From Streptomyces sp. Act143 (GTDB taxonomy: Bacteria > Actinomycetota > Actinomycetes > Streptomycetales > Streptomycetaceae): a DNA stretch of 64,000 nucleotides. The DNA is taken from positions 3,570,162-3,634,161 of the forward strand of contig NZ_QFRX01000001.1 in assembly GCF_003143935.1 (NCBI RefSeq), given 5' to 3'. A program made the translations under genes and the position numbers. The notes beneath the pieces are model-generated. The model saw nothing but the letters and a program-made list of their open reading frames with translations, did no database searches and had not been told where the DNA came from. This document shows, piece by piece, positions 25,121 through 34,512 of the stretch (the first letter of the stretch is position 1; each line of letters begins with the position of its first letter).

Positions 25121-26143
25121 GAAGACCGACTCCGCCTCGTCCATCCGGTCCTTCGGCACCGTCTTCAGCTCGGTCACCGCCTCCGCCAGCGGCACCATCA
25201 CGATGTCCGTCCCCCGCAGGGCCGTCATCCGCCCGAACTCACCCCGGTGCGCCGCCTCCACCGCGTGCCAGCCGAAGCGGGTCGCCAGCACGCGGTCGTA
25301 CGCCGTCGGTACGCCGCCTCGCTGGACGTGCCCCAGGATGACCGGCTTGGACTCCTTGCCCAGCCGGCGCTCCAGCTCGTACGCGAGTGCCGTGCCGATG
25401 CCCTGGAAGCGCTCGTGGCCGAACTGGTCGATCTCGCCCTTGCCGTAGTCCATCGAGCCCTCGGCGGGGTGCGCACCCTCGGCCACGCAGATCACCGCGA
25501 ACTTCTTGCCGCGCGAGAAGCGCTCCTCGACCATCTTGACCAGGTCGGCCGGGTCGAAGGGGCGCTCGGGCAGGCAGATGCCGTGCGCGCCCGCCGCCAT
25601 CCCGGACTCCAGCGCGATCCAGCCCGCGTGCCGGCCCATGACCTCGACGACCATCACCCGCTGGTGGGACTCGGCGGTCGTCTTCAGGCGGTCCATCGCC
25701 TCCGTCGCGACCCCCACCGCCGTGTCGAAACCGAAGGTGCGGTCGGTGGAGGAGATGTCGTTGTCGATCGTCTTGGGGACGCCGACCACCGGCAGGCCCG
25801 CGTCGCCCAGCATCCGCGCCGCCGTCAGGGTGCCCTCGCCGCCGATCGGGATCAGCGCGTCGATGCCGAAGTCACGGGCGATGTCGGGCGCGTTCTCGCA
25901 CGCCTCGCGCAGCCGGTCGCGCTCCAGACGGGACGAGCCGAGGATCGTGCCGCCGCGGGCCAGGATGCCGCTCACCGCGTCCAGGTCGAGGGTGCGGTAG
26001 TGGCCGTCGAGGAGGCCGGCGTAGCCGTCCTCGAAGCCGATGACCTCGTCGCCGTACTGCGTGACCGCTCGGTGCACGACCGACCGGATCACTGCGTTCA
26101 GGCCAGGGCAGTCGCCGCCTGCGGTGAGAACTCCGATGCGCAT
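25118..26143 (-). CDS. pfkA: 6-phosphofructokinase
   Basis: A 341-residue PfkA converting fructose 6-phosphate to the 1,6-bisphosphate. Motifs: GVLTAGGDCPGLN at the start, GGEGTLTAA (nucleotide loop), PKTIDNDI with the catalytic Asp, GRHAGWIA, and RLGKESKPVILGHVQRGG. The Gly-Gly-Glu-Gly-Thr loop is the form seen in ATP-dependent actinobacterial enzymes and in PPi-PFKs alike, so the donor is inferred from the family. ATG 26143 follows AGGAG at 10 nt. The 3' end contains the last unit of a 13-bp repeat block. S. coelicolor calls the orthologue pfkA2. Confidence 0.95.
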   Translation of the reverse strand: MRIGVLTAGGDCPGLNAVIRSVVHRAVTQYGDEVIGFEDGYAGLLDGHYRTLDLDAVSGILARGGTILGSSRLERDRLREACENAPDIARDFGIDALIPIGGEGTLTAARMLGDAGLPVVGVPKTIDNDISSTDRTFGFDTAVGVATEAMDRLKTTAESHQRVMVVEVMGRHAGWIALESGMAAGAHGICLPERPFDPADLVKMVEERFSRGKKFAVICVAEGAHPAEGSMDYGKGEIDQFGHERFQGIGTALAYELERRLGKESKPVILGHVQRGGVPTAYDRVLATRFGWHAVEAAHRGEFGRMTALRGTDIVMVPLAEAVTELKTVPKDRMDEAESVF

Positions 26144-26351
26144 CGTGCTGTGTCTCCTGCTCGCTGTTGATACCGGTGAGCCGTGTCCGATTGTTCCACG
26201 TCCCACAGTGCGCTGCCGCACCCCGTCCTGACGGGCGCCTTATCCACCGTGCGGGGTATTGTCAAGGGGGTTCCGCTCACCCTGGTGGGCGATTTTTATG
26301 ACAGCGACTTGTGTGACAGCGACGCCGAGCCCCAGCGATTGGAGAGCACGC

Positions 26352-28457
26352 GTGACCCGCAGCGTGTACGTGACCGGTATCGACCGCGGCGACGGCCGTC
26401 AGGTCGTCGAGCTGGGGGTCATGGAGCTCCTGACCCGGCAGGTCGACCGGGTGGGTGTGTTCCGGCCCCTCGTGCATCACAGCCCCGATCGCCTGTTCGA
26501 ACTGCTGCGCGCCCGCTACCGGCTCTCCCAGGACCCGGCCACGGTCTACGGCATGGACTACCACGAGGCGTCCGCGCTCCAGGCCGAGAAGGGCACCGAC
26601 GAGCTGGTCTCGACGCTCGTCGACCGGTTCCATCTCGTCGCGCGGGACTACGACGTCGTCCTCGTCCTCGGCACCGACTTCGCCGACACCCAGCTCCCGG
26701 ACGAGCTCAACCTCAACGCCCGCCTCGCCAACGAGTTCGGCGCCTCGGTCATCCCGGTCGTGGGCGGCCGCAAGCAGCCCGCCGAGTCCGTGCTCGCCGA
26801 GACCCGCAACGCCTACCGCGCCTACGACGGCCTGGGCTGCGACGTCCTCGCGATGGTCACCAACCGGGTCGCCCGCGAGGACCGCGACCTCATAGCCGAG
26901 CGCCTCGACGCCTCCCGGCTGCCCGTGCCCTGCTATGTGCTGCCCGACGAGCCCGCCCTCGCCGCGCCGACCGTCTCCCAGGTCACCCACGCCCTCGACG
27001 CCCGGGTGCTCCTCGGCGACGACGCCGGACTCGCCCGGGACGCGCTGGACTTCGTGTTCGGCGGGGCGATGCTGCCGAACCTCCTCAAGGCCCTGACCCC
27101 GGGCTGCCTGGTCGTGACGCCGGGCGACCGGGCCGATCTGGTCGTCGGCTCGCTCGCCGCGCACAGCGCCGGCACCCCGCCGATCGCCGGCGTGCTGCTC
27201 ACCCTGGACGAGGTGCCGAGCGACGACGTCCTGACCCTCGCCGCCCGCCTCGCCCCTGGCACCCCGGTGCTCTCGGTACCCGGCAACAGCTTCCCCACCG
27301 CCGAGCAACTCTTCTCCCTGGAAGGGAAGTTGAGCGCGGTCACGCCGCGCAAGGCGGAGACCGCGCTCGGCCTGTTCGAGCGGCACGTCGACACCGGCGA
27401 CCTGCTGAAGCGGGTCTCCGCGCCGAGCAGCGACCGCGTCACGCCGATGATGTTCGAGCACAAGCTCCTGGAGCAGGCCCGGTCCGACAAGCGCCGGGTG
27501 GTGCTGCCCGAGGGCACCGAGGCCCGCGTCCTGCACGCCGCCGAGGTGCTGCTGCGCCGCGGGGTCTGCGAGCTCACCCTCCTCGGCCCCGAGGACCAGA
27601 TCCGCAAGAAGGCCGCCGACCTCGGCATCGACCTGGGCGGCGCCCAGTTGATCGACCCCGCCACCTCCGAACTGCGCGACTCCTTCGCCGAGAAGTACGC
27701 CGGGTTCCGCGCCCACAAGGGCGTGACGGTGGAGCTGGCCTACGACGTCGTCAGCGACGTCAACTACTTCGGGACCCTGATGGTCCAGGAGGGGCTCGCG
27801 GACGGCATGGTGTCCGGCTCCGTGCACTCCACGGCGGCCACCATCCGCCCGGCCTTCGAGATCATCAAGACCAAACCGGACGCCGACATCGTCTCCTCGG
27901 TCTTCTTCATGTGCCTCGCCGACAAGGTGCTGGTCTACGGCGACTGCGCGGTCAACCCCGACCCGAACGCCGAGCAGCTGGCCGACATCGCCATCCAGTC
28001 GGCCGCGACCGCCGAGCAGTTCGGCGTGGAGCCGCGGATCGCGATGCTGTCGTACTCCACGGGCACCTCCGGCTCCGGCGCCGACGTCGACAAGGTGCGC
28101 GAGGCGACGGAACTGGTCCGGCTGCGCAGGCCGGATCTGAAGATCGAGGGACCCATCCAGTACGACGCCGCCGTGGAGCCGTCCGTCGCCGCCACCAAGC
28201 TGCCGGGCTCCGAAGTCGCCGGTCAGGCCAGCGTGTTGATCTTCCCCGACCTCAACACCGGCAACAACACCTACAAGGCCGTGCAGCGTTCGGCCGGCGC
28301 GATCGCGGTCGGTCCCGTGCTCCAGGGTCTGCGCAAGCCGGTCAACGACCTGTCCCGGGGTGCCCTCGTCCAGGACATCGTCAACACCGTCGCCATCACG
28401 GCGATCCAGGCCCAGTCCCCCGCCCCGTCCCCGATCGAGAAGGCCACCGCCCAGTGA
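26352..28457 (+). CDS. pta: Phosphate acetyltransferase, long form
   Basis: A 701-residue Pta. The N-terminal part (VTRSVYVTGIDRGDGRQVVELGVMELL) is a degenerate BioD-like P-loop domain, the middle is a DRTGG domain and the C-terminal 330 residues are the catalytic PTA_PTB domain (MMFEHKLLEQARSDKRRVVLPEGTEARVL, GMVSGSVHSTAATIRPAF, FFMCLADKVLVYGDCAVNP). It makes acetyl-phosphate from acetyl-CoA. GTG 26352 has GGAGAG upstream. It overlaps ackA by 4 bp. The P-loop is weak, so the first domain is probably regulatory. Confidence 0.95.
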   Translation: MTRSVYVTGIDRGDGRQVVELGVMELLTRQVDRVGVFRPLVHHSPDRLFELLRARYRLSQDPATVYGMDYHEASALQAEKGTDELVSTLVDRFHLVARDYDVVLVLGTDFADTQLPDELNLNARLANEFGASVIPVVGGRKQPAESVLAETRNAYRAYDGLGCDVLAMVTNRVAREDRDLIAERLDASRLPVPCYVLPDEPALAAPTVSQVTHALDARVLLGDDAGLARDALDFVFGGAMLPNLLKALTPGCLVVTPGDRADLVVGSLAAHSAGTPPIAGVLLTLDEVPSDDVLTLAARLAPGTPVLSVPGNSFPTAEQLFSLEGKLSAVTPRKAETALGLFERHVDTGDLLKRVSAPSSDRVTPMMFEHKLLEQARSDKRRVVLPEGTEARVLHAAEVLLRRGVCELTLLGPEDQIRKKAADLGIDLGGAQLIDPATSELRDSFAEKYAGFRAHKGVTVELAYDVVSDVNYFGTLMVQEGLADGMVSGSVHSTAATIRPAFEIIKTKPDADIVSSVFFMCLADKVLVYGDCAVNPDPNAEQLADIAIQSAATAEQFGVEPRIAMLSYSTGTSGSGADVDKVREATELVRLRRPDLKIEGPIQYDAAVEPSVAATKLPGSEVAGQASVLIFPDLNTGNNTYKAVQRSAGAIAVGPVLQGLRKPVNDLSRGALVQDIVNTVAITAIQAQSPAPSPIEKATAQ

Positions 28458-29656
28458 GCTCGTCCCGCGTCCTCGTCCTCAACTCCGGCTCCTCGTCGGT
28501 GAAGTACCAGCTGCTCGACATGAGCGACAGCAGCCGGCTGGCCGTGGGGCTCGTCGAACGCATCGGCGAGGAGACCTCCCGGCTCAGGCACACGCACGTC
28601 GAGTCCGACGTCACCCGTGAGTGGAGCGGGCCGATCCGCGACCACGAGGCCGCGCTGAAGGCCGTGGCGGAGGAGCTGGCCCAGGACGGGCTCGGGCTCG
28701 ACTCGCCCGAGCTGGCCGCCATCGGGCACCGGGTCGTGCACGGCGGGCAGACCTTCACCGCGCCGACCGTCGTCGACGACGCCGTGCTCGCCGAGATCGA
28801 ACGGCTGATCCCGGTCGCCCCGCTGCACAACCCGGCCAACCTCACCGGCCTCCGCACCGCCCAGGCACTCCGTCCCGACCTGCCGCAGGTCGCCGTCTTC
28901 GACACCGCCTTCCACACGACGATGCCGGAGTCCGCCGCCCGCTACGCCATCGACACCGCGACCGCCGACGCGCACCGGGTGCGGCGCTACGGCTTCCACG
29001 GCACCTCGCACGCGTACGTGTCCCGGGCGACCGCGAAGCTGCTGGGCAAGGCGCCCGAGGACGTGAACGTCATCGTGCTGCACCTCGGCAACGGGGCGTC
29101 CGCCTCCGCCGTACGGGGCGGCCGGTGCGTGGACACCTCCATGGGGCTGACGCCTTTGGAGGGGCTCGTGATGGGTACGCGTTCCGGTGACCTGGACCCT
29201 GCCGTCATCTTCCATTTGGCACGGGTTGGCGGAATGTCCATCGACGAGATCGACACTCTTCTCAACAAGAAGAGCGGCCTGATCGGGCTGTGCGGCGACA
29301 ACGACATGCGCGAGATCCGCCGCCGGGTGGACGAGGGTGACGAACAGGCGCAACTCGCCTTCGACATCTACATTCACCGATTGAAGAAGTACATCGGCGC
29401 CTATTACGCGGTGCTCGGCCGGGTGGACGCGGTCGCCTTCACAGCGGGAGTCGGCGAAAACGCGAGTCCGGTGCGGGAGGCTGCGGTGGCGGGCCTGGAG
29501 GAACTGGGCCTCGCGGTGGACGGCGGGCTGAACGCCGTACGGAGTGACCAGCCGCGGCTGATCTCGCCGGAGGACGCGCGCGTGGCCGTGGCCGTGGTGC
29601 CGACCGACGAGGAACTGGAGATCGCCACTCAGACTTACGCACTGGTCGAGAAGTAA
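28454..29656 (+). CDS. ackA: Acetate kinase
   Basis: A 400-residue ASKHA-fold kinase converting acetyl-phosphate and ADP to acetate and ATP. Signatures: VLVLNSGSSSVKYQL near the N-terminus, GHRVVHGG, PLHNPANL, VFDTAFH, YGFHGTSHAYV, LHLGNGAS, DTSMGLTPLEGLVMGTRSGDLDP and FTAGVGENASPVR. The GTG overlaps the pta stop codon (GTGA), so the two are coupled as the acetate overflow/acetyl-phosphate branch. Confidence 0.97.
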   Translation: MSSSRVLVLNSGSSSVKYQLLDMSDSSRLAVGLVERIGEETSRLRHTHVESDVTREWSGPIRDHEAALKAVAEELAQDGLGLDSPELAAIGHRVVHGGQTFTAPTVVDDAVLAEIERLIPVAPLHNPANLTGLRTAQALRPDLPQVAVFDTAFHTTMPESAARYAIDTATADAHRVRRYGFHGTSHAYVSRATAKLLGKAPEDVNVIVLHLGNGASASAVRGGRCVDTSMGLTPLEGLVMGTRSGDLDPAVIFHLARVGGMSIDEIDTLLNKKSGLIGLCGDNDMREIRRRVDEGDEQAQLAFDIYIHRLKKYIGAYYAVLGRVDAVAFTAGVGENASPVREAAVAGLEELGLAVDGGLNAVRSDQPRLISPEDARVAVAVVPTDEELEIATQTYALVEK

Positions 29657-29807
29657 CGATATGCGGCGCCGCCGCGTGGGCAACTGAGCGAATAACGGAA
29701 CAGCTGAGCAATTACACGCGAGTAACACGCCTGAGCGCCCGGCCGCCCATTTGTATCTTCCGCCAGACGGAATATTCCGTAGCGAAACAAACCGATAGGA
29801 TCGCCCC

Positions 29808-31232
29808 ATGCGCCGTTCGAAAATCGTCTGTACTCTCGGCCCCGCGGTCGACTCCCACGAAATGCTCGTGTCCCTGATCGAAGCCGGCATGAACGTGGCC
29901 CGCTTCAACTTCAGCCACGGCACGCACGCCGAGCACCAGGGGCGGTACGACCGCGTCCGTGCCGCGGCCAAGGAGACCGGCAAGGCCATCGGTGTCCTCG
30001 CCGACCTGCAGGGCCCGAAGATCCGCCTGGAGACCTTCGCCGAGGGCCCGGTCGAGCTGGAGCGTGGTGACGAGTTCGTCATCACCACCGAGGACGTCCC
30101 GGGTGACAAGTCCATCTGCGGGACGACCTACAAGGGCCTGCCGGGCGACGTCTCGCGCGGCGACCAGATCCTCATCAACGACGGCAACGTCGAGCTGAAG
30201 GTCCTGGACGTCGTGGGCCCGCGGGTCAAGACGATCGTCATCGAGGGCGGTGTCGTCTCCGACCACAAGGGCATCAACCTGCCCGGCGCGGCCGTGAACG
30301 TGCCCGCGCTGTCCGAGAAGGACGTCGAGGACCTCCGCTTCGCGCTGCGCATGGGCTGCGACATGGTCGCGCTGTCCTTCGTCCGGGACGCCCAGGACGT
30401 GCAGGACGTCCACAAGGTGATGGACGAGGAGGGCCGCCGGGTCCCCGTCATCGCCAAGGTGGAGAAGCCGCAGGCGGTGGCGAACATGGAGGACGTCGTG
30501 ATGGCGTTCGACGCCGTGATGGTCGCCCGTGGTGACCTCGCCGTCGAGTACCCGCTCGAGAAGGTCCCGATGGTGCAGAAGCGGCTCATCGAGCTGTGCC
30601 GCCGCAACGCCAAGCCGGTGATCGTGGCGACCCAGATGATGGAGTCGATGATCACCAACTCCCGTCCCACCCGCGCCGAGGCCTCCGACGTGGCCAACGC
30701 CATCCTGGACGGCGCCGACGCGGTCATGCTCTCCGCCGAGTCCTCCGTGGGCGCGTACCCGATCGAGACCGTCAAGACGATGTCGAAGATCGTCCAGGCC
30801 GCCGAGCAGGAGCTGCTGGCCAAGGGCCTCCAGCCGCTGGTCCCGGGCAAGAAGCCGCGCACCCAGGGTGGTTCGGTCGCCCGCGCCGCCTGCGAGATCG
30901 CCGACTTCCTCGGCGGCAAGGGCCTGATCGCCTTCACCAAGTCCGGTGACACCGCCCGCCGTCTGAGCCGCTACCGCGCCGCCCAGCCGATCATCGCGTT
31001 CACCACCGACGAGGGCACCCGCAATCAGCTGACGCTCAGCTGGGGCGTGGAGTCGCACATCGTGCCGTTCGTCAACAGCACGGACGAGATGGTCGACCTG
31101 GTCGACTCCGAGGTCTCGAAGCTGGGCCGCTTCAACGACGGCGACATCGTCATCATCACCGCCGGCTCGCCCCCCGGCGTCCCGGGCACCACCAACATGG
31201 TCCGCGTCCACCACCTGGGCGGGGAGAACTGA
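29808..31232 (+). CDS. pyk: Pyruvate kinase
   Basis: A 474-residue pyruvate kinase catalysing the last glycolytic step. MRRSKIVCTLGPA opens the barrel; NFSHG, ADLQGPKIR, the catalytic lysine in VIAKVEKPQAV, the MVARGDLAVE motif and MMESMITNSRPTRAEASDVANAILDGADAVMLSAES are intact. The C-terminal effector domain ends GVPGTTNMVRVH. It has its own 151-bp upstream gap and a strong terminator. It completes a glycolysis/overflow group with pfkA, pta and ackA. S. coelicolor has two pyk genes; this position fits pyk2. Confidence 0.96.
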   Translation: MRRSKIVCTLGPAVDSHEMLVSLIEAGMNVARFNFSHGTHAEHQGRYDRVRAAAKETGKAIGVLADLQGPKIRLETFAEGPVELERGDEFVITTEDVPGDKSICGTTYKGLPGDVSRGDQILINDGNVELKVLDVVGPRVKTIVIEGGVVSDHKGINLPGAAVNVPALSEKDVEDLRFALRMGCDMVALSFVRDAQDVQDVHKVMDEEGRRVPVIAKVEKPQAVANMEDVVMAFDAVMVARGDLAVEYPLEKVPMVQKRLIELCRRNAKPVIVATQMMESMITNSRPTRAEASDVANAILDGADAVMLSAESSVGAYPIETVKTMSKIVQAAEQELLAKGLQPLVPGKKPRTQGGSVARAACEIADFLGGKGLIAFTKSGDTARRLSRYRAAQPIIAFTTDEGTRNQLTLSWGVESHIVPFVNSTDEMVDLVDSEVSKLGRFNDGDIVIITAGSPPGVPGTTNMVRVHHLGGEN

Positions 31233-31253
31233 CCCCACAAGGGCTGGTACGAC

Positions 31254-31290
31254 GCCGAGGGCGCCCCCTGGACCAGGGGGCGCCCTCGGC
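31254..31290 (+). terminator. pyk terminator, 16-bp perfect stem
   Basis: GCCGAGGGCGCCCCCT (31254-31269) pairs perfectly with its reverse complement (31275-31290) around GGACC. It begins 22 nt after the pyk stop codon, and also lies beyond the 3' end of the convergent 31326-32618 gene, so it probably serves both strands. Confidence 0.85.
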
Positions 31291-31325
31291 GCTTGTGCGG
31301 CTCCCGAACGGGCTTGCTGGGGCGC

Positions 31326-32618
31326 TCAGTCGATGTACTGATGCAGCCCGGGCACATGCAGGGTGCCACCGAACTGGCCGGCCTGCACGACCTTCACCTT
31401 GGTGAAGTAGATCAGCGGGATGTTCAGCGGCGGCGGGTTGTCCGGGTCGAAGGTGACCGGGATCAGGCCCAGCAGGTTGCCGGAGATGGACTCCGTGTAC
31501 ATCACCGTCTTGCCGTCGCGGATGGTCGACGTCGAGCCCTTGGCCGCCTGCACGTGGTAGGTCTTGCCGGACTGCTCGTCGTTGACCGTCTGGTGCAGGT
31601 CGCCGATGTCGGTGCCGTCGGAGATGACGTACTTCAGCACCTTCTTCTTGGTGCCGTTGGCCGTCCTCACCTCGACGATGCCCTTGTAGTCGGCGCCCTT
31701 CAGCAGCAGCGAGCTGGCGTTCAGGTACCAGGGGTCGTCGGGCAGCGGCACGGTGTTGTCGACACCGCCCTCCGCGTCCGTGGCGACCGGGCAGTCCTCG
31801 GCGTCCGTGGTGGAGCTCGCGGACGGCGACGGACTGGCCGTGGCCTCCTCGGCGGCCTTCTCGACCGACTCGGTGGTGTCCTCGGCCGCCTTGGCCGCCG
31901 CGTCGGTCGTGTCCTTCACGGTGTCCTCGACCGTGTCGGTGACCTTCTCGGTGGTGTCCTTGACCGTGTCCGTCGCGTCGCCCGCGGAGTCCCCGCTCGG
32001 GGATGCCGAGGCCGACGGCGTCGGGCTGGCGCTCGCGGACGGAGTCGCGCTCTCGCCGCCCGTGAAGATGCCGGTGATCGCGTCGCCGATCTGGTCCAGC
32101 ACATTGCCGCTGCTCTCGGAGGCCGAGGGCGTGGGCGTGGCCGTGGAACCCGACTGCGCCTCGTTGGAGGCGGACGCGGACGGCGTGGGCGTGGCCTCGT
32201 CGTCGGAACCTGAATCCGACGAAGAGCCGCCGCCCGAGGAACCGGAGTCCGAGGAGCCGGAGCCGGAGTCCTTCGACGCGGAGGCCGACGGGGTCGGCGT
32301 CGCCTCGTCGGCGGAGTCGCTCGCGCTCGCGGACGGCGAGGCCGACGCGGACGCGCCGTCCTCCAGGGCCGCGACACAGTCCTTGTACTCGTCCGCCGTC
32401 AGGCTCTTCGCGGCGGGCTGGTCCTCGGCGTTGGCGAGCGTCGGCGTGAACCCCATCCCCATGAGGACCGCCGTCGGCATCGCCGCCAGGGCTATCGCCT
32501 TGCCCGCCGGCATGTGGAACCGGGTGAACAGCGGCTTCTTGGGTGCCGCGTGGCGCGGCCCGGTTCTCACACGGGACTCGTCCACATCAGTCCCGTGGGT
32601 CACCTCGTCAGCCGGCAC
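31326..32618 (-). CDS. Envelope protein with Ser/Ala/Pro low-complexity and helical repeat region
   Basis: A 430-residue protein of unknown function. A short cytoplasmic head is followed by one hydrophobic segment (MPAGKAIALAAMPTAVLMGMGFTPTLANA), which could be a signal peptide or anchor. Residues about 75-185 are repeats of SASASPSAS, TPTPSASAS and SGSSDSG; about 195-260 is an 11-mer-like acidic/basic helix (DTVKDTTEKVTDTVEDTVKD, AAKAAEDTTE). A compact C-terminal domain (DDPWYLNASSLLLKGADYKG through GGTLHVPGLHQYID) lies about 160 residues from the end. GTG 32618 has GGGAGG upstream and overlaps the DUF6114 gene by 11 bp. Confidence 0.75.
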   Translation of the reverse strand: MPADEVTHGTDVDESRVRTGPRHAAPKKPLFTRFHMPAGKAIALAAMPTAVLMGMGFTPTLANAEDQPAAKSLTADEYKDCVAALEDGASASASPSASASDSADEATPTPSASASKDSGSGSSDSGSSGGGSSSDSGSDDEATPTPSASASNEAQSGSTATPTPSASESSGNVLDQIGDAITGIFTGGESATPSASASPTPSASASPSGDSAGDATDTVKDTTEKVTDTVEDTVKDTTDAAAKAAEDTTESVEKAAEEATASPSPSASSTTDAEDCPVATDAEGGVDNTVPLPDDPWYLNASSLLLKGADYKGIVEVRTANGTKKKVLKYVISDGTDIGDLHQTVNDEQSGKTYHVQAAKGSTSTIRDGKTVMYTESISGNLLGLIPVTFDPDNPPPLNIPLIYFTKVKVVQAGQFGGTLHVPGLHQYID

Positions 32619-33177
32619 TGTGCCTCCCGTTCGCCCCGTTCGCCGGGCTCGTTCCTGACAGATCGTTCGGCTCACCGATGTCGTACGCGTCCTTGGAGAG
32701 CGTGGGGACCGCGCCCTGCGGCGCATCGCTCTCTCCCGCGCCGGCCTCCGGGACCGGCTGCACCTCAAGCGCCTCGCCCGGCACCCACGCCACGGCCATC
32801 GCTCCGCCGACCAGGGCGAAGAGGAAGCCGATGAGGAAGCCGCCCAGGTTCGAGACCGGGATGGACACCAGGGCCAGCAGGATCGCCGCGACGCCCGCGA
32901 AGGTGCGGACGTGCTTCTGGAACCAGAGGCTGATGCCGAGGACGACCAGCAGTACGCCGATGATCAGGGATCCCGCGCCCGCGGTGGTGGCCATCGCCAG
33001 GGTCAGATGGCCGATCTGGAGATTTGCGTACGGGAAGTAAGCGATGGGGAGTCCGCCGAGCATGACGAACAGGCCGGCCCAGAACGGCCGGGTGCCCCGC
33101 CAGGCGCGGAACTTCCGCTTGGCGACCCGGAGGTAGTGCTCATCGTGGCCGGGTACGGCAGGAGTCTCGGCGCTCAT
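32608..33177 (-). CDS. DUF6114 membrane protein
   Basis: A 189-residue protein with four predicted membrane helices (FWAGLFVMLGGLPIAYFPY, LAMATTAGAGSLIIGVLLVVLGI, FAGVAAILLALVSIPVSNLGG, FLIGFLFALVGGAMAVAWV). The WRGTRPFWAGLFVMLGGLPI motif is characteristic of DUF6114 as I recall it. The C-terminal tail is acidic and probably cytoplasmic. ATG 33177 has GGGAG 9 nt upstream. It is the middle gene of a three-gene operon with DUF6230 upstream. Nothing is known of the biochemistry. Confidence 0.82.
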   Translation of the reverse strand: MSAETPAVPGHDEHYLRVAKRKFRAWRGTRPFWAGLFVMLGGLPIAYFPYANLQIGHLTLAMATTAGAGSLIIGVLLVVLGISLWFQKHVRTFAGVAAILLALVSIPVSNLGGFLIGFLFALVGGAMAVAWVPGEALEVQPVPEAGAGESDAPQGAVPTLSKDAYDIGEPNDLSGTSPANGANGRHSAG

Positions 33178-33314
33178 GGAAAACAGCTCCCTGTCACGGC
33201 GTTGCTGTGGTGGTGAGTTGTGCTTCGTGCGGCCGCTTGTGGAGAAGGTGCGAACAGCCGCCGGAGAGTGGACGGGCGGGGGCGCCACCGGCTCCCCCGC
33301 CCGTCAGCGAGTGC

Positions 33315-33947
33315 TTAGTAGCACTCCTTGACACCCTTGGACAGCGACATCTTCAGGCCGCTGAGCTTGAAGGTTCCGGCGGTGGTCGCCCACGCCGTCT
33401 GCTTCACGTCGGTCAGGGTGACCGAGTCGGCCTGCTGGGCGAACCCGTACGGGTTCGCGGTGTCGCCCTTGGCGATACCCGGACCCTTGGCCGCGTCCTT
33501 GGCCGCCACGCCGATGTCGATGCCACGGAAGGTGGCGTCGGCGCTGAGGTCCTCGACGTCGATGTACAGGTTCTCGGCCTCGACCGGGGTGCTGCCACCG
33601 CCGGCCTTCAGGATGAGGCTGACGGAACCGAGCAGCGGGATGTCAGGGGTGACAACCGACTGGCACAGGTTCTTGATGGTCGCGGACTTGAAGGCCGAGA
33701 CCGCGACCGGGTGGGCCGTCTTCTTGCCGTCGAGCGTGTAACCCGAGTCAATGGCTCCGTACTGGACGAAGCCGGTGCCGTCGAGCTGGTCGGTCGTCAC
33801 CTTGAACGACTGACCCGACACGCTGAACGACGCGGCGAGAGCGCCCTGCGCGAGGGCGACACCTATCGCTGCCGTGGCGGCCACGCTGGGCACCATGACG
33901 ACGGCGAACCGCTTCCATCTGGTCCCGCCACGCACCTGGGACTCCAT
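33315..33947 (-). CDS. DUF6230 secreted or membrane-anchored protein
   Basis: A 210-residue protein. The N-terminal Arg/Lys cluster and hydrophobic segment (FAVVMVPSVAATAAIGVALAQGALA) look like a signal peptide ending in ALA. The remainder is a beta-rich domain (FSVSGQSFKVTTDQLDGTGF, VSAFKSATIKNLCQSV, ENLYIDVEDLSADATFRGIDIGV) ending KGVKECY with two Cys residues that could pair. AAGGAGG sits 5 nt before ATG 33947. Old annotations of this family as cholesterol esterase have no motif support here, as no GxSxG is present. First gene of the operon with DUF6114. Confidence 0.82.
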   Translation of the reverse strand: MESQVRGGTRWKRFAVVMVPSVAATAAIGVALAQGALAASFSVSGQSFKVTTDQLDGTGFVQYGAIDSGYTLDGKKTAHPVAVSAFKSATIKNLCQSVVTPDIPLLGSVSLILKAGGGSTPVEAENLYIDVEDLSADATFRGIDIGVAAKDAAKGPGIAKGDTANPYGFAQQADSVTLTDVKQTAWATTAGTFKLSGLKMSLSKGVKECY

Positions 33948-34150
33948 ATTTCCTCCTTCTCGGACGTACATCTCCTGACCCTGACTGCCCCTGTCGAACA
34001 AGACGGCTCAGCCGGGCAGGGATGGGAGAAGTGCTACGTCCTCGGGAAGGGGAGCGCCCGTGCTCGGAGGCGCCAACAGCGCCCGAATCACCGGCGATCA
34101 CCCCCGAGCGACAACCACTGGTCGCGCCTGACGCACATCACGCACAACCT

Positions 34151-34188
34151 GGACAGGCTTCGCCGGGTGGGCGAAGACCCCCCTGTCC
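34151..34188. repeat. Two-stage hairpin in a gene-free region
   Basis: GGACAGG-CTTCGCC (34151-34164), a 5-nt loop GGGTG, then GGCGAAG (34170-34176), a 5-nt ACCCC bulge and CCTGTCC (34182-34188). Both 7-bp helices are perfect. It is followed immediately by a 10-bp perfect stem at 34190-34216 (AGAGCCGGCG / CGCCGGCTCT). Confidence 0.65.
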
Positions 34189-34327
34189 AAGAGCCGGCGC
34201 CACTGCCGCCGGCTCTGCTCGGTGGGGACCCAGGAGTTCCCGCGGGCCCGACCGGCTGTCGGGTAGTACGGGAATGGACCGAGCGTCGCCGATCGTGGTG
34301 CATTCTCGCCGCCCGCACAAGGGGCTT

Positions 34328-34345
34328 CGTTACTCGGTAGTAACG
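34328..34345. promoter_or_regulatory. Palindrome CGTTACT-N4-AGTAACG, possible TetR-type operator
   Basis: A perfect 7-bp dyad with a CGGT centre. Its shape and A/T-rich arms fit a TetR/GntR operator. It lies about 380 bp upstream of the DUF6230 operon. The binding protein is unknown. Confidence 0.4.
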
Positions 34346-34474
34346 GCCGGATAACCGAACAACGACCCGCTGGTCTCGACCGACGACTCCCGGTAGCTCC
34401 GAGGGGGCGGACAAAGCCGTTTACGAATGGACAAAATCCGACAGAACAACGCCCAGAACTTACTTGCAGTAACA

Positions 34475-34512
34475 GCGGCCGCGATTACCAAGATTTGGTA
34501 AAGCGCGGCCGC
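34475..34512. repeat. Nested inverted repeat with two GCGGCCGC boxes
   Basis: GCGGCCGC at 34475-34482 and 34505-34512 flank an inner dyad TTACCAA-GAT-TTGGTAA (34485-34501). Outer and inner arms together could form a cruciform or a stem with small internal loops. Confidence 0.55.

Noticed and set aside
33315..33947. Cholesterol esterase function for the DUF6230 protein
   Set aside because: No GxSxG, SGNH or other hydrolase motif is present; the label seems inherited.
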